Notes: generated by a model from the letters alone, not told the origin. Shown: positions 26,235-35,759, counted from the stretch's first letter. The stretch is 64,000 nucleotides of DNA from Holtiella tumoricola (GCF_027857615.1 NZ_JAQIFT010000008.1:20598-84597); one strand, 5' to 3'. Made by a program: numbers and translations.

Positions 26235-26271
26235 ATGATGACTACTTTGTACTAAGCAGTCATCATTTTTT
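26235..26271 (+). terminator. Terminator or attenuator between CD3324-family and FusB-like genes
   Basis: ATGATGACT (26235-26243) pairs with AGTCATCAT (26258-26266), followed by a T-run. It ends the CD3324-family transcript, or acts as an attenuator in the leader of the FusB-like gene, which begins 50 nt later. Confidence 0.7.
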
Positions 26272-26319
26272 ATAAAAGTTATAAATTAAAATCTAATATA
26301 TAAAAAGGAGCTAAGTATT

Positions 26320-26973
26320 ATGGAACCTTTTATCAAAAAACACGAGTATAACGCCATTAGAAAATATTTACGTGATTTAAACAGTACATTTAGAAATTGT
26401 ACGGATCAAAAAATTATTGAGACTCATAAAGCTAATATTGGAGAGAATATCCTTCATCTCTTTTCTAACTTATCTGATGATCAAAGAGCATTAATTGATA
26501 TTAGTGCCTTAAATGATTCTTTCTCTATTGATAACTACATCTCTAACTTAGATCATTATGTATATGGAATGGCTGATATTACTCCCGTTGCAATCCGTAA
26601 AGTATTTAAAAAAGAAAAGAAGCTTAAGCTCCCATCAGGAGAAGTTCTCACTTCAAAAAAGGTCTATCTAGGGTGGCTTGATGAGTCTATTCGTAAACTT
26701 TTCCTCATCTATAATCTAGATAATAAATGGATTGGTATGGCTTGTAGAATCCCTAATACTAATTCTACTAACACACATATCTGTACACTTTGTAATCATG
26801 TAGGTAAAGAAGATGAAGTGACCTTCGTTTCACCTATCTGCAAAATGTCTGACCCAGATGCCTATAAATCTATAGGTTTTCATATATGTTTAGATAGTGA
26901 ACAGTGTAACGAACGTATTACCTCTACTGAAAAATTAGAGAAGCTTCTCAAAACAGTTAATAACCTATCCTAA
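26320..26973 (+). CDS. FusB/FusC family EF-G-binding protein
   Basis: 217 residues, the length of FusB. Residues 1-80 form the helical N-terminal domain. The C-terminal half is the EF-G-binding treble-clef zinc finger with ligands CTLC (about residues 156-159) and CLDSEQC. FusB-type proteins bind elongation factor G and free it from post-translocation ribosomes, giving fusidic acid resistance. Chromosomal homologues in Firmicutes may have a housekeeping role on stalled EF-G. AAGGAG precedes the ATG. The gene sits behind a hairpin terminator and possibly under attenuation, as known for some ribosome-targeting resistance genes. Whether it confers resistance here is not known. Confidence 0.85.
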   Translation: MEPFIKKHEYNAIRKYLRDLNSTFRNCTDQKIIETHKANIGENILHLFSNLSDDQRALIDISALNDSFSIDNYISNLDHYVYGMADITPVAIRKVFKKEKKLKLPSGEVLTSKKVYLGWLDESIRKLFLIYNLDNKWIGMACRIPNTNSTNTHICTLCNHVGKEDEVTFVSPICKMSDPDAYKSIGFHICLDSEQCNERITSTEKLEKLLKTVNNLS

Positions 26974-27031
26974 AACGCTATTCTCCTTACAATAGAAATT
27001 CCAAGATAGCTACTCGTTCTCTGGAATCTTT

Positions 27032-27082
27032 ATCTAACGAATAAGGAGGCTGTCCTATAGACAACCTCCTTATTCGTTAGAT
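27032..27082. terminator. Bidirectional terminator between FusB-like and GNAT genes
   Basis: Perfect 18-bp stem (27032-27049 with 27065-27082) flanked by T-rich sequence in both directions. The two genes converge here. Confidence 0.9.
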
Positions 27083-27087
27083 TTAAT

Positions 27088-27510
27088 TTATTTTTCCCAT
27101 ACCATAAATATTTCAACTTCACCTGTACTCTCATCTATAGCTTTACTTTGTTTATTAAATCCTTGCTTTTTGTAGAAAGAAATAGCCTTAATATTTTTTT
27201 CATATACTTTCAAGCTAAGTTGGTTGTACTGCTCTTTTACTACTTCTACTAATGCTTGTCCTACTCCTTTTGATTGTTCCTCTTGTAATACAAAAAGTCC
27301 TGCAATATATCCTGAATCAATTCCTATAAAGCCTTGTATACGTCCTTTGGTCTCATAAATATAGACTTCAGCTTGAGGTAAAATCTCTTTAACCAAATTA
27401 TAATTGTTGTTCCAGTAATCCTCTGTAATAAAACTATGAGCTTGTATATTCGTATTTCGCCATATCTCCATTACACTTTCTAAATCCTTACTGCGGAGTG
27501 CTCTTACCAT
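27088..27510 (-). CDS. GNAT family N-acetyltransferase
   Basis: 140-residue acyl-CoA-dependent acetyltransferase with the usual GNAT fold. Residues 1-60 bind acceptor, the AGLFVLQEEQSKGVGQALV segment (about 72-90) holds the V/L-x-x-x-x-Q/R-G-x-G pyrophosphate loop, and the C-terminal FYKKQGF is typical of the YiaC/RimI-like group. The substrate is unknown. The ATG at 27510 is chosen because GGAG lies five nt upstream; the longer frame from 27567 would overlap the upstream nucleotidyltransferase gene and lacks a ribosome site. Probably co-transcribed with that gene, 49 nt apart. Confidence 0.85.
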   Translation of the reverse strand: MVRALRSKDLESVMEIWRNTNIQAHSFITEDYWNNNYNLVKEILPQAEVYIYETKGRIQGFIGIDSGYIAGLFVLQEEQSKGVGQALVEVVKEQYNQLSLKVYEKNIKAISFYKKQGFNKQSKAIDESTGEVEIFMVWEK

Positions 27511-27559
27511 ATAATCTCCTTCTAAAGTTTCCTTTTTTATTCTAACAGTACTTCTTTGG

Positions 27560-28426
27560 CTATTCATCTTCTTTATTATACTTTTCTATTTCCACTTGTA
27601 AATCCTCTCTAATACTTCTAAGTATATCACATTGCTTTTGTAACAACTCACTATTACGTGGTGCACTCAATAAAAGTTCTATATTCTCTATAAGCTCATT
27701 AGGACAATACTTCATATCCTTTAATGCTTTCTCTAACTTTTTATCTCCTGTAAAATATACTTCATTTAAAGCAAATATTACTTGTATCATATCCATAACT
27801 GTATGCATAACAATAGGCCCTGTAAATAGTAAATCCATTCTTTTTATAGCACTTTCATAATGAAAATTATCAAGCCAAGTATTGGCCCTATCCATAAAGC
27901 AATTAATAATTGATTGTTTTAACTTCTTTGGATAAATCTTTAATTCTTTTTGATAGCTTTCCAATATACCTTGAGGATCCCATATAGGCTTGATAAAGCT
28001 TAACTCACATAAATAGATAAATGTATAATATCCATTAGAAGTCCATGTTGCAGGAATAATTTCAAATTGACCTTTTTTACTTTCTGCAATCCTTTTTTCC
28101 ATTTGTGCAAAAGTACGTACAGTTGTCTCAATAGGTGTTCCTTGGAAATAGAAATCCATAGATCCTCCCCATGGGTACTCTTCAAAGCTTGGTGATATCC
28201 ATGGCGTTGTCCCAGCATCTGCTATCCCCTCTATAATACACTTTCTTTCTTCAAAGCTTTTCGCTTCCTGTATAAACATAAAAATATCAATATCTGAATT
28301 CTCATCTGCCACGCCTTTTGCATGGGCACCTGCTAATGCTAAAATACATTCACCATTTACTGTAGATTTAAGTACTTCTATAATGCAGTCCAATTTTTCT
28401 TGAATTTTACGGCTTATCCCACTCAT
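27560..28426 (-). CDS. Nucleotidyltransferase-fold protein
   Basis: 288-residue protein with an N-terminal pol-beta-type nucleotidyltransferase core: AGAHAKGVADENSDIDIF (about residues 33-50) gives the GxH variant of the GS motif and the two catalytic aspartates DID. The rest is helical and resembles DUF4037-like or aminoglycoside-adenylyltransferase-like C-termini. It could modify a small molecule, RNA or protein; the substrate is not evident. The third carboxylate is not certain, so activity is unproven. A GGGAGG site precedes the ATG. A GNAT gene follows, so the pair could be a small modification or resistance unit. Confidence 0.7.
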   Translation of the reverse strand: MSGISRKIQEKLDCIIEVLKSTVNGECILALAGAHAKGVADENSDIDIFMFIQEAKSFEERKCIIEGIADAGTTPWISPSFEEYPWGGSMDFYFQGTPIETTVRTFAQMEKRIAESKKGQFEIIPATWTSNGYYTFIYLCELSFIKPIWDPQGILESYQKELKIYPKKLKQSIINCFMDRANTWLDNFHYESAIKRMDLLFTGPIVMHTVMDMIQVIFALNEVYFTGDKKLEKALKDMKYCPNELIENIELLLSAPRNSELLQKQCDILRSIREDLQVEIEKYNKEDE

Positions 28427-28548
28427 ATTTTACCTCCCTATAATCAGACTAGATTCTTGTTTTGTATCCTTATTATAGAAGAAATGCTCAAAAACAAAAG
28501 CATGAATATTGCACAAACCTAGCACAATCTTGCCTTACTTATAAAACT

Positions 28549-28606
28549 AAAACAGCAAGCAAAAACTAAGTAGCCTTAACTACTTTAATTTTCACTTGCT
28601 GTTTTT
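28549..28606 (-). terminator. Terminator of the maltodextrin ABC permease genes
   Basis: Arms AACAGCAAG/CTTGCTGTT with inner AAGTAG/CTACTT pairing, followed by a T-rich tract on the minus strand. Confidence 0.75.
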
Positions 28607-28647
28607 AAGTATATTTTTTATATAAAATCTTATATAACCTTTTAATA

Positions 28648-29496
28648 TTATCCTTTAACTGCACCTGCAGCAATACCTTTAATAATGTACTTTTGACAAG
28701 TTAGATAGAAGATTACAATAGGTAAGATAGCAAGTACTAGCATTGCCATCATTGCTCCCATATCAATAGAGCCATATCCACCTTTAAGGTATTGAATAGC
28801 AATTGGTATTGTTTTGTAATCTGTTCCTATTATTAAATAAGGGAGGAGGTAGTCATTCCAAATCCACATTGTATTTAAAATACCTACAGTAATAGCGGTT
28901 GGCTTTAAAATAGGGAATACAATTCCAAAGAAGGTTTGGAAAGGATTGCAACCATCAATAAGAGCTGCTTCTTCTACATCAATTGGGATTGCCTTAATAA
29001 ACCCACAGAACATAAATACGGATAAACCTGCTCCAAATCCTAAATAGATTAAAACGATACCTATAGGATTATCTAGATGAAAAACATTCGCAACTTTTGT
29101 CATTGTAAACATAACCATTTGGAATGGTACAATCATAGAAAAAACAAACATATAATATAATACTGTGGTAAGCTTCGTTTTTACTCTTACAAGGAACCAT
29201 GCTGTCATAGAAGTAAATAAAACAATAGCAACTACTGAAAATACAGTAATAAATAAAGACCAACCAAAAGCCTGTATAAAGCCTGTTTTTGTTACCCCGT
29301 TAATATAATTTGTTATACCTGCAAAAGTCTCTGCTGTTGGAATACTAAATGGCATGTCACTAATATAAAGTTTACCTTTAAAAGAGTTCATGAGTACAAC
29401 CATAATAGGTGCAATAAATGCCAACGCTAGTATAACTGTTAAAACAAATAATGATCCATCTAGTAATCTATTTTTTGGGCTGCTTTCTCTTTCCAT
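28648..29496 (-). CDS. Carbohydrate ABC transporter permease (MalG type)
   Basis: 282 residues, six membrane segments, binding-protein-dependent CUT1 permease. The EAA loop EEAALIDGCNPFQTFFGIVFPILKP (split here for length; residues about 195-219) contacts the ATPase. It pairs with the MalF-type permease, whose stop overlaps this start by one base (TAATG). Context of phosphorylase and glucanotransferase genes implies maltodextrin uptake. No ATPase gene is present, so a shared MsmX/MalK-like ATPase encoded elsewhere is expected. Confidence 0.9.
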   Translation of the reverse strand: MERESSPKNRLLDGSLFVLTVILALAFIAPIMVVLMNSFKGKLYISDMPFSIPTAETFAGITNYINGVTKTGFIQAFGWSLFITVFSVVAIVLFTSMTAWFLVRVKTKLTTVLYYMFVFSMIVPFQMVMFTMTKVANVFHLDNPIGIVLIYLGFGAGLSVFMFCGFIKAIPIDVEEAALIDGCNPFQTFFGIVFPILKPTAITVGILNTMWIWNDYLLPYLIIGTDYKTIPIAIQYLKGGYGSIDMGAMMAMLVLAILPIVIFYLTCQKYIIKGIAAGAVKG

Positions 29497-30338
29497 TAGT
29501 TTTCAACCTCCTTACTTCTAGTAAATATAAGCTGTGGTAAAGATATAAGTGCTACCAAGATAAAGAATATGACAGCTTTTGCTTGACCTACTCCTTCCCA
29601 GCCTACTCTACCATAGAAGGTGTTATAAATATCTAATGCTAACATCGCTGTTTTATTAGAAGGTGCTCCCGCTGTTAATGCTAAGTTTTGGTCAAATAAT
29701 TTAAACGCATTAGAAACGGTTAAGAATAAACAAATTGTAATTGAAGGCATAACTAATGGTACTGTAATACTACGTAAAAGTCTAAATGATGAAGCCCCAT
29801 CAATACGTGCTGCTTCTACTATGGAATCTGAAATATTTTGAATCCCTGCAATATAAATAACCATCATATAACCTATGAGCTGCCAGTTCATTAAGATTAC
29901 CAATCCCCAGAACCCATACTCTGGTTTATATGTAAGTGTCACCCCGAAGTTTTGTAATACACCATTTAAAATAAGTTGCCAAATATAACCTAGTACAATC
30001 CCACCAATAAGGTTAGGCATAAAAAATACTGTTCTAAAGATATTGGTTCCTTTCATTCCTCTTGTTAATAAAAGTGCTAATAAAAATGCGATTGCATTAA
30101 TCGTAATAACTGATACTACTGCATATTTAGCAGTAAACCATAGTGCACTTAAAAATCCTTCATTTGAAAAAGCTTTTATATAGTTATCAATTCCAACCCA
30201 TTTAGCATCTGTTACTGTTGTAAATTCAGTAAATGATAATACTACGCCCAAAATGAAAGGGATTAAAAATGCAATACTAAATGCAATTACTGTAGGTAAT
30301 ACAAAGAACGGAAAATATTTTTTAATCGTCTTCTCCAT
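29496..30338 (-). CDS. Carbohydrate ABC transporter permease (MalF type)
   Basis: 280-residue CUT1 permease with six predicted membrane segments and EAA loop beginning EAARIDGASSFRLLRS. It forms the membrane channel with the MalG-type protein downstream, to which it is translationally coupled. It lacks the large periplasmic loop of proteobacterial MalF, as usual in Gram-positives. An intrinsic terminator separates it from the binding-protein gene upstream, so permeases are probably made in smaller amounts than the binding protein. Confidence 0.9.
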   Translation of the reverse strand: MEKTIKKYFPFFVLPTVIAFSIAFLIPFILGVVLSFTEFTTVTDAKWVGIDNYIKAFSNEGFLSALWFTAKYAVVSVITINAIAFLLALLLTRGMKGTNIFRTVFFMPNLIGGIVLGYIWQLILNGVLQNFGVTLTYKPEYGFWGLVILMNWQLIGYMMVIYIAGIQNISDSIVEAARIDGASSFRLLRSITVPLVMPSITICLFLTVSNAFKLFDQNLALTAGAPSNKTAMLALDIYNTFYGRVGWEGVGQAKAVIFFILVALISLPQLIFTRSKEVEN

Positions 30339-30372
30339 AAAACGCCCCCCTTAAGTCCTTCATAAGATTGAT

Positions 30373-30413
30373 AAAAGAGTGAGTCAGATCAACTTACACT
30401 CACTCTTTTTTTT
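30373..30413 (-). terminator. Intra-operon terminator after binding-protein gene
   Basis: AAAGAGTGAGT pairs with ACTCACTCTTT across a 13-nt loop, with A/T runs on both sides. It lies between the binding-protein and permease genes, a common way to raise the binding protein to permease ratio. Confidence 0.75.
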
Positions 30414-30418
30414 GGGTA

Positions 30419-31765
30419 TTATTTTGCTTTTGCTGCACTTTCACGTGCCCAAGATTCTGTTACAACTTGACGTACTTCTTCCCAATTCTTTTGGCCTTGT
30501 GCATATTCTAATAATGCATCGCCAAAGTCATTTTTAAATTGTTCACTTGGGAATCCTGCGAATGTCCATGGTACAGATGTTACATCTTTTTCCATCCATC
30601 TAAGTACTTCTCTTGCTAATGGATCAGCTGGTTTTTCATTATCTTCAAAAGTACTAAATGGAGAAATGAAACCTAAGTCATTTGTTACATAAGATTTACC
30701 TGTTTGACTTTGGAATAACCATTCTAAGAATGCTACTGACATATCTTGTACTTCTTTTGATACTTTGCTATTAATTGCAAAGTAGTTTTCTGTACCAATA
30801 CATAAACCTTGTTTTTCTTCACCTGGCATACCTGTATAAATTGGTAAGTATTTAATATCATCTGCATTTACTACGTTACCATCTACACCACTAATTTGTC
30901 CCCATGCCCAGTTACCATTTTGTACCATAGCTACTTGACCAAGAGCGAACTCTGCCATAGAATCATCTACTGATTTACTACCAAGAAGCCCTGGTTCTGT
31001 TGCTGAATTATTAATGTATAAATCAAAGATGTTCTTATAATTATCTGAATATGTAAAATCAATTTCTGGGCTATTTAAACTTGCTAAGATAGTATTATCA
31101 AACTCTTTGTTATTTAAGAATTCATAATAGAAAGGTACATTTGCTAAGTGAGTTTGCCATCTCCATTGTTCTCCGCTACCTAATGAAGTTGATGCAAATA
31201 CGCCTTTAATACCTAAGGCATCTTTGTGTTTAGTCATATCTTTTACAACATCTGATAACATATCAAAATTAGTAATCTCATCTGCTGAGCTGATTGATAC
31301 TGCTTTATCTGGTAACGCAAAGTATTGTTCCATAATCGCGTTGTTGTAGATAATACCATATCCTTCAACTACGTAAGGAATACCATATACACCATCATCT
31401 TTTGTTACTGCTAAGCTTGAGTCAGATAAGTAGCTATAAAGTTTAGTATCTTTAAGATCAAGGCAGTAGCTTGCCCATGCTTCATACCCTACAGGTCCAT
31501 TAATTTGGAAAATACTTGGAGCTTGTGATTTTGACATTTCTGATTTAAGTGTTGTTTCATAAGTTCCACTAGCTGCTGTTACAACTTTAACCTTTACCCC
31601 TGTTTCTTTAAAATAATCTTCTGCTATTTTGTCATAAATCTCTGCTATTTCAGGTTTAAAATTTAAAAAGTAAATTTCTTTAGCTTGCTCTTTTTGGCTA
31701 CATCCAATCATAGAAAAAACCATTGCACTACTTAAAAGTATACTTGCCATTTTTCTCATTTTCAT
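30419..31765 (-). CDS. Sugar ABC transporter substrate-binding lipoprotein
   Basis: 448 residues. A lipoprotein signal peptide ends in SMIGC (lipidated Cys22), followed by a family 1 extracellular solute-binding fold. It captures oligosaccharides, probably maltodextrins from neighbouring genes, for the MalF/MalG-type permeases. The ATG has AGAGGGG seven nt upstream. A LacI-type operator lies about 50-70 nt upstream of the start, shared in sequence with the one before malQ, so the locus regulator probably controls it. Confidence 0.9.
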   Translation of the reverse strand: MKMRKMASILLSSAMVFSMIGCSQKEQAKEIYFLNFKPEIAEIYDKIAEDYFKETGVKVKVVTAASGTYETTLKSEMSKSQAPSIFQINGPVGYEAWASYCLDLKDTKLYSYLSDSSLAVTKDDGVYGIPYVVEGYGIIYNNAIMEQYFALPDKAVSISSADEITNFDMLSDVVKDMTKHKDALGIKGVFASTSLGSGEQWRWQTHLANVPFYYEFLNNKEFDNTILASLNSPEIDFTYSDNYKNIFDLYINNSATEPGLLGSKSVDDSMAEFALGQVAMVQNGNWAWGQISGVDGNVVNADDIKYLPIYTGMPGEEKQGLCIGTENYFAINSKVSKEVQDMSVAFLEWLFQSQTGKSYVTNDLGFISPFSTFEDNEKPADPLAREVLRWMEKDVTSVPWTFAGFPSEQFKNDFGDALLEYAQGQKNWEEVRQVVTESWARESAAKAK

Positions 31766-31814
31766 ATGCGTACCCCTCTTTACATTTATTATAAATTTTT
31801 ATAACCTTCTTATT

Positions 31815-31834
31815 TTCGTTTCGGTAACGTTTTC
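31815..31834. promoter_or_regulatory. LacI-type operator before the sugar-binding protein gene
   Basis: Contains CGGTAACGTTTTC, with the central CG typical of LacI-family sites and the same half-sites as the operator before malQ (35730-35753). It lies in the 87-nt gap between the phosphorylase and binding-protein genes. Confidence 0.6.
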
Positions 31835-31852
31835 ATTTTGTTGTATTTTCCC

Positions 31853-34225
31853 CTATATTCTAATAGGTTTAATGTCCCATAAATCTTTAGCATATTCCAT
31901 AATCGTTCTATCACTTGAAAATACGCCTGCATGTGCAATATTCATTAAGCACATTTTAGCCCAACTCATTTCATCTTGATAAGCTGTTAAAACTGCTTCT
32001 TGGGCTTCTTTAAATGCTTTAAAATCTGCTAATAGATAGTATTGATCTGGTTCATGCCAACTTGTTCCTTCAAGTAAAGAATCATGTAATTCTTCAAATT
32101 CTTCTGTGCCTCCATCAGAAAAAGTTCCATCTATTAAACTATCTATAACTCTCATAAGATTTTTGTCATTTTCATAAAATGCTTGTGGATCATACTCATC
32201 TTCTATTTGAGCTATATCTTCTACTCTTAAACCAAAGATAAAGTTATTCTCCTCTTTGCTTGCTTCTACAATTTCTACATTGGCACCATCATAAGTTCCA
32301 AAAGTAGGAGCCCCATTTAGCATAAACTTCATATTGCCTGTTCCTGAAGCTTCTTTTCCTGCCATAGAAATTTGTTTTGAAACATCTGCAGCTGGGAATA
32401 GCTTTTCTGCTAAAGATACACGATAGTTTTCTACAAACACTACTCTCATCTTTTGATTTACTTCTTCATCTTCATTTACTAGTTGTTGGATTTGTCCTAT
32501 AAACTTAATGATAGCTTTAGCACGTTCATATCCTGGGAATGCTTTTGCACCAAAGATAAAGGTTACTGATGGCATTTCTTTAGTAGGATTTTCTTTTAAT
32601 TCATAATATAAATCCAATATATAAAAAGCATTTAATAATTGGCGTTTGTACTCATGAAGACGTTTAATCTGAATATCAAATAGTGAATTTGGATCTATTT
32701 CAATCCCTTGTGTCTCTTTAATATACTCTGCAAGTTGAACCTTCTTGGTATGTTTAATAGCCATAAGCCTTTTTAAAACACTTTCATCATTTACATACTT
32801 TTCAAGTTCATCTAATTTACTAAGATCCATAACCCAGTCTTCATTTCCAAGAAGTTCTGTAATAAGTGCTGATAACTCTGGATTACAAAGACGCAACCAT
32901 CTTCTTGGTGTAATTCCATTCGTCTTATTTTGGAACTTTTCAGGATAGAGTTCATACCACTGATGAAGTTCTCTTTCCTTTAAAATATCTGTATGAAGTT
33001 GTGCTACACCGTTAACTCCAAACCCTACATGAATAGCTAAATTAGCCATATGTACTTTTTCATCTTGTATAATGTGGAATTGTTCTAATACTTCTTCTTC
33101 ATAATCTTTGTCTGCTAAAGTAGCTTCAAAGTGTTCATCTAATTTAATGATAATCTCACTTATTCTACTAAATAATTGCTCTATTAAATCCATTTCCCAT
33201 TTTTCAAGAGCTTCTTGTAAAATAGTATGATTTGTATAAGCAAAAATTCTTTGGCTAATTGCTAATGCTTCCTCAAATTTTATGCCCTCTTCATCTACTA
33301 GAAGTCTTATAAATTCTGGGATTGCAAGCACTGGATGTGTATCATTTAACTGGATCACATGCCATTTATCAAAAGTTGTAAAGTCTAATCCATGCTCTTC
33401 TTTATGGCTTCTTATAATATCTTGTAATGAAGCACTTACCATGAAGTATTGTTGTCTAAGACGTAAGAGCTTTCCTTCTTCTTTTGAATCATTTGGATAA
33501 AGTACGCGAGATATATCTTCTGCTCTATTTTTCGCTTGAACGGCTTCATCATACTCTTGATTGTTAAATAATTCAAAATCAAAAGACTCTAAAAATTCTG
33601 CTTTCCAAAGTCTTAATGTATTCACATTTTTAGAACCGTATGCAATGATAGGTGTATCATAAGGAATTGCACGTACTGTAAAATCATCAAATGTAACTTC
33701 AACAGCTAAATCATCTTTACGAATACTCCAAGGGTCTCCATATTTTAGCCATTCATCAACACATTCAACTTGACTTCCATCTACGATTTTTTGGCTAAAT
33801 AATCCATTGCTGTAACGAATTCCGTATCCTGAAAGTGGTATATTCATTACTGCTCCTGAATCCATAAAGCAAGCTGCTAATCTACCTAATCCGCCATTTC
33901 CAAGTCCTGCATCTTCTTCTATTTCTTCAATTTCATTAAGATTAATATGCATTTCTTCCAAAAGTTCTTTTACTTCATCATAAACTTGCATACTCATAAG
34001 GTTATTGCCAAGTGCTCTTCCCATTAAATACTCTGATGAGAAGTAATAAGCTCTTTTTTGCTTCTTATATATTTCTTGAGTTTGATTCCAGTTTTCTACG
34101 ATCTCTTCTAAAAGTGCTAGTGATAAGCTATTCCATATTTGATAAGATACTGCTTTTTCAATAGACTTTCCATACTTTACTTGGCAATTTCTTTGCATGC
34201 TCTCTTTTAATTTTTGCTTATTCAT
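31853..34225 (-). CDS. glgP: Glycogen/maltodextrin phosphorylase
   Basis: 790-residue GT35 enzyme that releases glucose 1-phosphate from maltodextrin or glycogen using phosphate, with pyridoxal phosphate bound by the Lys of EASGTGNMKFMLNGA near residue 634. Length and motifs match bacterial phosphorylases; the N-terminal YFSSEYLMGRALGNNL is diagnostic. It follows malQ with a 3-nt gap, so they form one transcript. Together they convert imported maltodextrins to glucose 1-phosphate and glucose. A LacI-type operator and promoter lie upstream of malQ. Confidence 0.95.
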   Translation of the reverse strand: MNKQKLKESMQRNCQVKYGKSIEKAVSYQIWNSLSLALLEEIVENWNQTQEIYKKQKRAYYFSSEYLMGRALGNNLMSMQVYDEVKELLEEMHINLNEIEEIEEDAGLGNGGLGRLAACFMDSGAVMNIPLSGYGIRYSNGLFSQKIVDGSQVECVDEWLKYGDPWSIRKDDLAVEVTFDDFTVRAIPYDTPIIAYGSKNVNTLRLWKAEFLESFDFELFNNQEYDEAVQAKNRAEDISRVLYPNDSKEEGKLLRLRQQYFMVSASLQDIIRSHKEEHGLDFTTFDKWHVIQLNDTHPVLAIPEFIRLLVDEEGIKFEEALAISQRIFAYTNHTILQEALEKWEMDLIEQLFSRISEIIIKLDEHFEATLADKDYEEEVLEQFHIIQDEKVHMANLAIHVGFGVNGVAQLHTDILKERELHQWYELYPEKFQNKTNGITPRRWLRLCNPELSALITELLGNEDWVMDLSKLDELEKYVNDESVLKRLMAIKHTKKVQLAEYIKETQGIEIDPNSLFDIQIKRLHEYKRQLLNAFYILDLYYELKENPTKEMPSVTFIFGAKAFPGYERAKAIIKFIGQIQQLVNEDEEVNQKMRVVFVENYRVSLAEKLFPAADVSKQISMAGKEASGTGNMKFMLNGAPTFGTYDGANVEIVEASKEENNFIFGLRVEDIAQIEDEYDPQAFYENDKNLMRVIDSLIDGTFSDGGTEEFEELHDSLLEGTSWHEPDQYYLLADFKAFKEAQEAVLTAYQDEMSWAKMCLMNIAHAGVFSSDRTIMEYAKDLWDIKPIRI

Positions 34226-34228
34226 AGG

Positions 34229-35713
34229 TCATTTACACCTTCCATAGAGTTTTGTTAAATTGTAAAGTTTCTCTGCCAACGCACCTGTTAAACTTGCTTC
34301 TGGCATACGCCATATCCAATTCCCACCTAAAGTTGAAGGTAAATTCATTCTAGCCTCATTTCCAAGGTCTAATAAGTCTTGCATCAGTGTAATTGCTACA
34401 TCCCCTACACTACTCCATGCCCCTCTTATAAATCCCCAGTTTTGTCCTTCTTCATCATTAAGATGTAAATATGTCTTTGCATATGCTACATCTTCTTTCA
34501 TTCCCGTCGTTTCCATCCAACCCTTTATGGTATCATTGTCATGGGTACCTGTATAAACAATACAATGTTTATAATATGTATGTGGTATGTAGTCACTTTG
34601 CTCCCTTGTGTCAAAAGCAAATTGTAATACTTTCATGCCTGGATAACCGGTAGCATCTCTAAATTCTAGAACTTCATCTGTTAAAAATCCTAAGTCTTCT
34701 GCAATAATATTAACTTCACCTAAATCTTCTCTAATCTGTTTGAAAAGTTTTAATCCTGGACCTTTAACCCATTTTCCATTTACTGCTGTCGTTTCTCCAT
34801 ATGGTACTTCCCAATAAGATTCAAATCCTCTAAAATGATCAATACGTATCACATCAAATAACTTCAAGCTTTCTTTAATGCGCATTACCCACCAAGCATA
34901 TTCTGTCTTTTCTAAGTACTCCCAATCATATATAGGATTACCCCATAATTGTCCTGTCTCAGAAAATGCATCTGGTGGACATCCTGCAACCGTTATTGGA
35001 TTTTTGTCTTCATCTAATTTGAATAACTCTGGATGTGCCCATGTATCACTACTATCACTTGCTACATAAATAGGAATGTCTCCTATGATTTGAATACCTA
35101 GTTCATTCACATAAGCCTTCAATTCATTCCATTGTTTATAAAACTCATACTGAATGAATTCCCAAAATCCAATTTCATCAGCTAAACTCATCCTATAATG
35201 TTTCATACTTTCTTCTTTGCGTAACTTAATATCTAAATCCCATTCTTGCCAACTTACAAAATTCATTTTTTCTTTGATTGCCATATACATGGCATAATCA
35301 TTAAGCCAACTCTTATTCTCTACTACAAACTCTTTTATTTCATTATTTAAAACCTTTTTAGCTTTTAAATAAGCCTTTTTTAATACCTTATATCTTGTAT
35401 CAAACAGCCACTTATAATCAACTTGATCGTTTTTGCCTTTGTAAATTACTTTTTGCAAATCTTTTTTCTCTAGAAGCCCTTCTTTAGCCAAAATATCTAA
35501 GTCAATAAAGTACGGATTGCCTGCAAACGCTGAGAAGGATTGATATGGCGAATCACCATACCCCGTATGTCCTAATGGTAGTATTTGCCAATAGCTTTGC
35601 CCTGATTCCTTTAAGAAATCTGCAAATTTATAAGCACTTGCTCCAAAAGTTCCTATCCCATGTTTTTCAGGTAATGATGAAATATGCATAATAATACCAC
35701 TACTTCTTTTCAT
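34229..35713 (-). CDS. malQ: 4-alpha-glucanotransferase (amylomaltase)
   Basis: 494-residue GH77 enzyme that transfers alpha-1,4-glucan segments between maltodextrins. Motifs include IIGDIPIYVA, nucleophile Asp in DVIRIDHFRG, acid/base Glu in IIAEDLGFLTDEV and stabilising Asp in GTHDNDT. The ATG at 35713 (MKRSSGIIMHISSLP) is the family start and has GGGGTGG upstream. The open frame continues 39 codons further but crosses the promoter and operator. First gene of the malQ-glgP operon. Confidence 0.94.
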   Translation of the reverse strand: MKRSSGIIMHISSLPEKHGIGTFGASAYKFADFLKESGQSYWQILPLGHTGYGDSPYQSFSAFAGNPYFIDLDILAKEGLLEKKDLQKVIYKGKNDQVDYKWLFDTRYKVLKKAYLKAKKVLNNEIKEFVVENKSWLNDYAMYMAIKEKMNFVSWQEWDLDIKLRKEESMKHYRMSLADEIGFWEFIQYEFYKQWNELKAYVNELGIQIIGDIPIYVASDSSDTWAHPELFKLDEDKNPITVAGCPPDAFSETGQLWGNPIYDWEYLEKTEYAWWVMRIKESLKLFDVIRIDHFRGFESYWEVPYGETTAVNGKWVKGPGLKLFKQIREDLGEVNIIAEDLGFLTDEVLEFRDATGYPGMKVLQFAFDTREQSDYIPHTYYKHCIVYTGTHDNDTIKGWMETTGMKEDVAYAKTYLHLNDEEGQNWGFIRGAWSSVGDVAITLMQDLLDLGNEARMNLPSTLGGNWIWRMPEASLTGALAEKLYNLTKLYGRCK

Positions 35714-35729
35714 GCTGTCCACCCCTTTT

Positions 35730-35753
35730 GGTATCGTTACCGGAAACGTTTCT
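35730..35753. promoter_or_regulatory. Double LacI-type operator at malQ
   Basis: GGTATCGTTACC (35730-35741) and GGAAACGTTTCT (35742-35753, perfect core GAAACGTTTC) lie side by side, both with central CG. They cover the predicted transcription start. The likely binders are the LacI-family protein encoded next door, or CcpA for the second site. Confidence 0.65.
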
Positions 35754-35759
35754 AATAAG

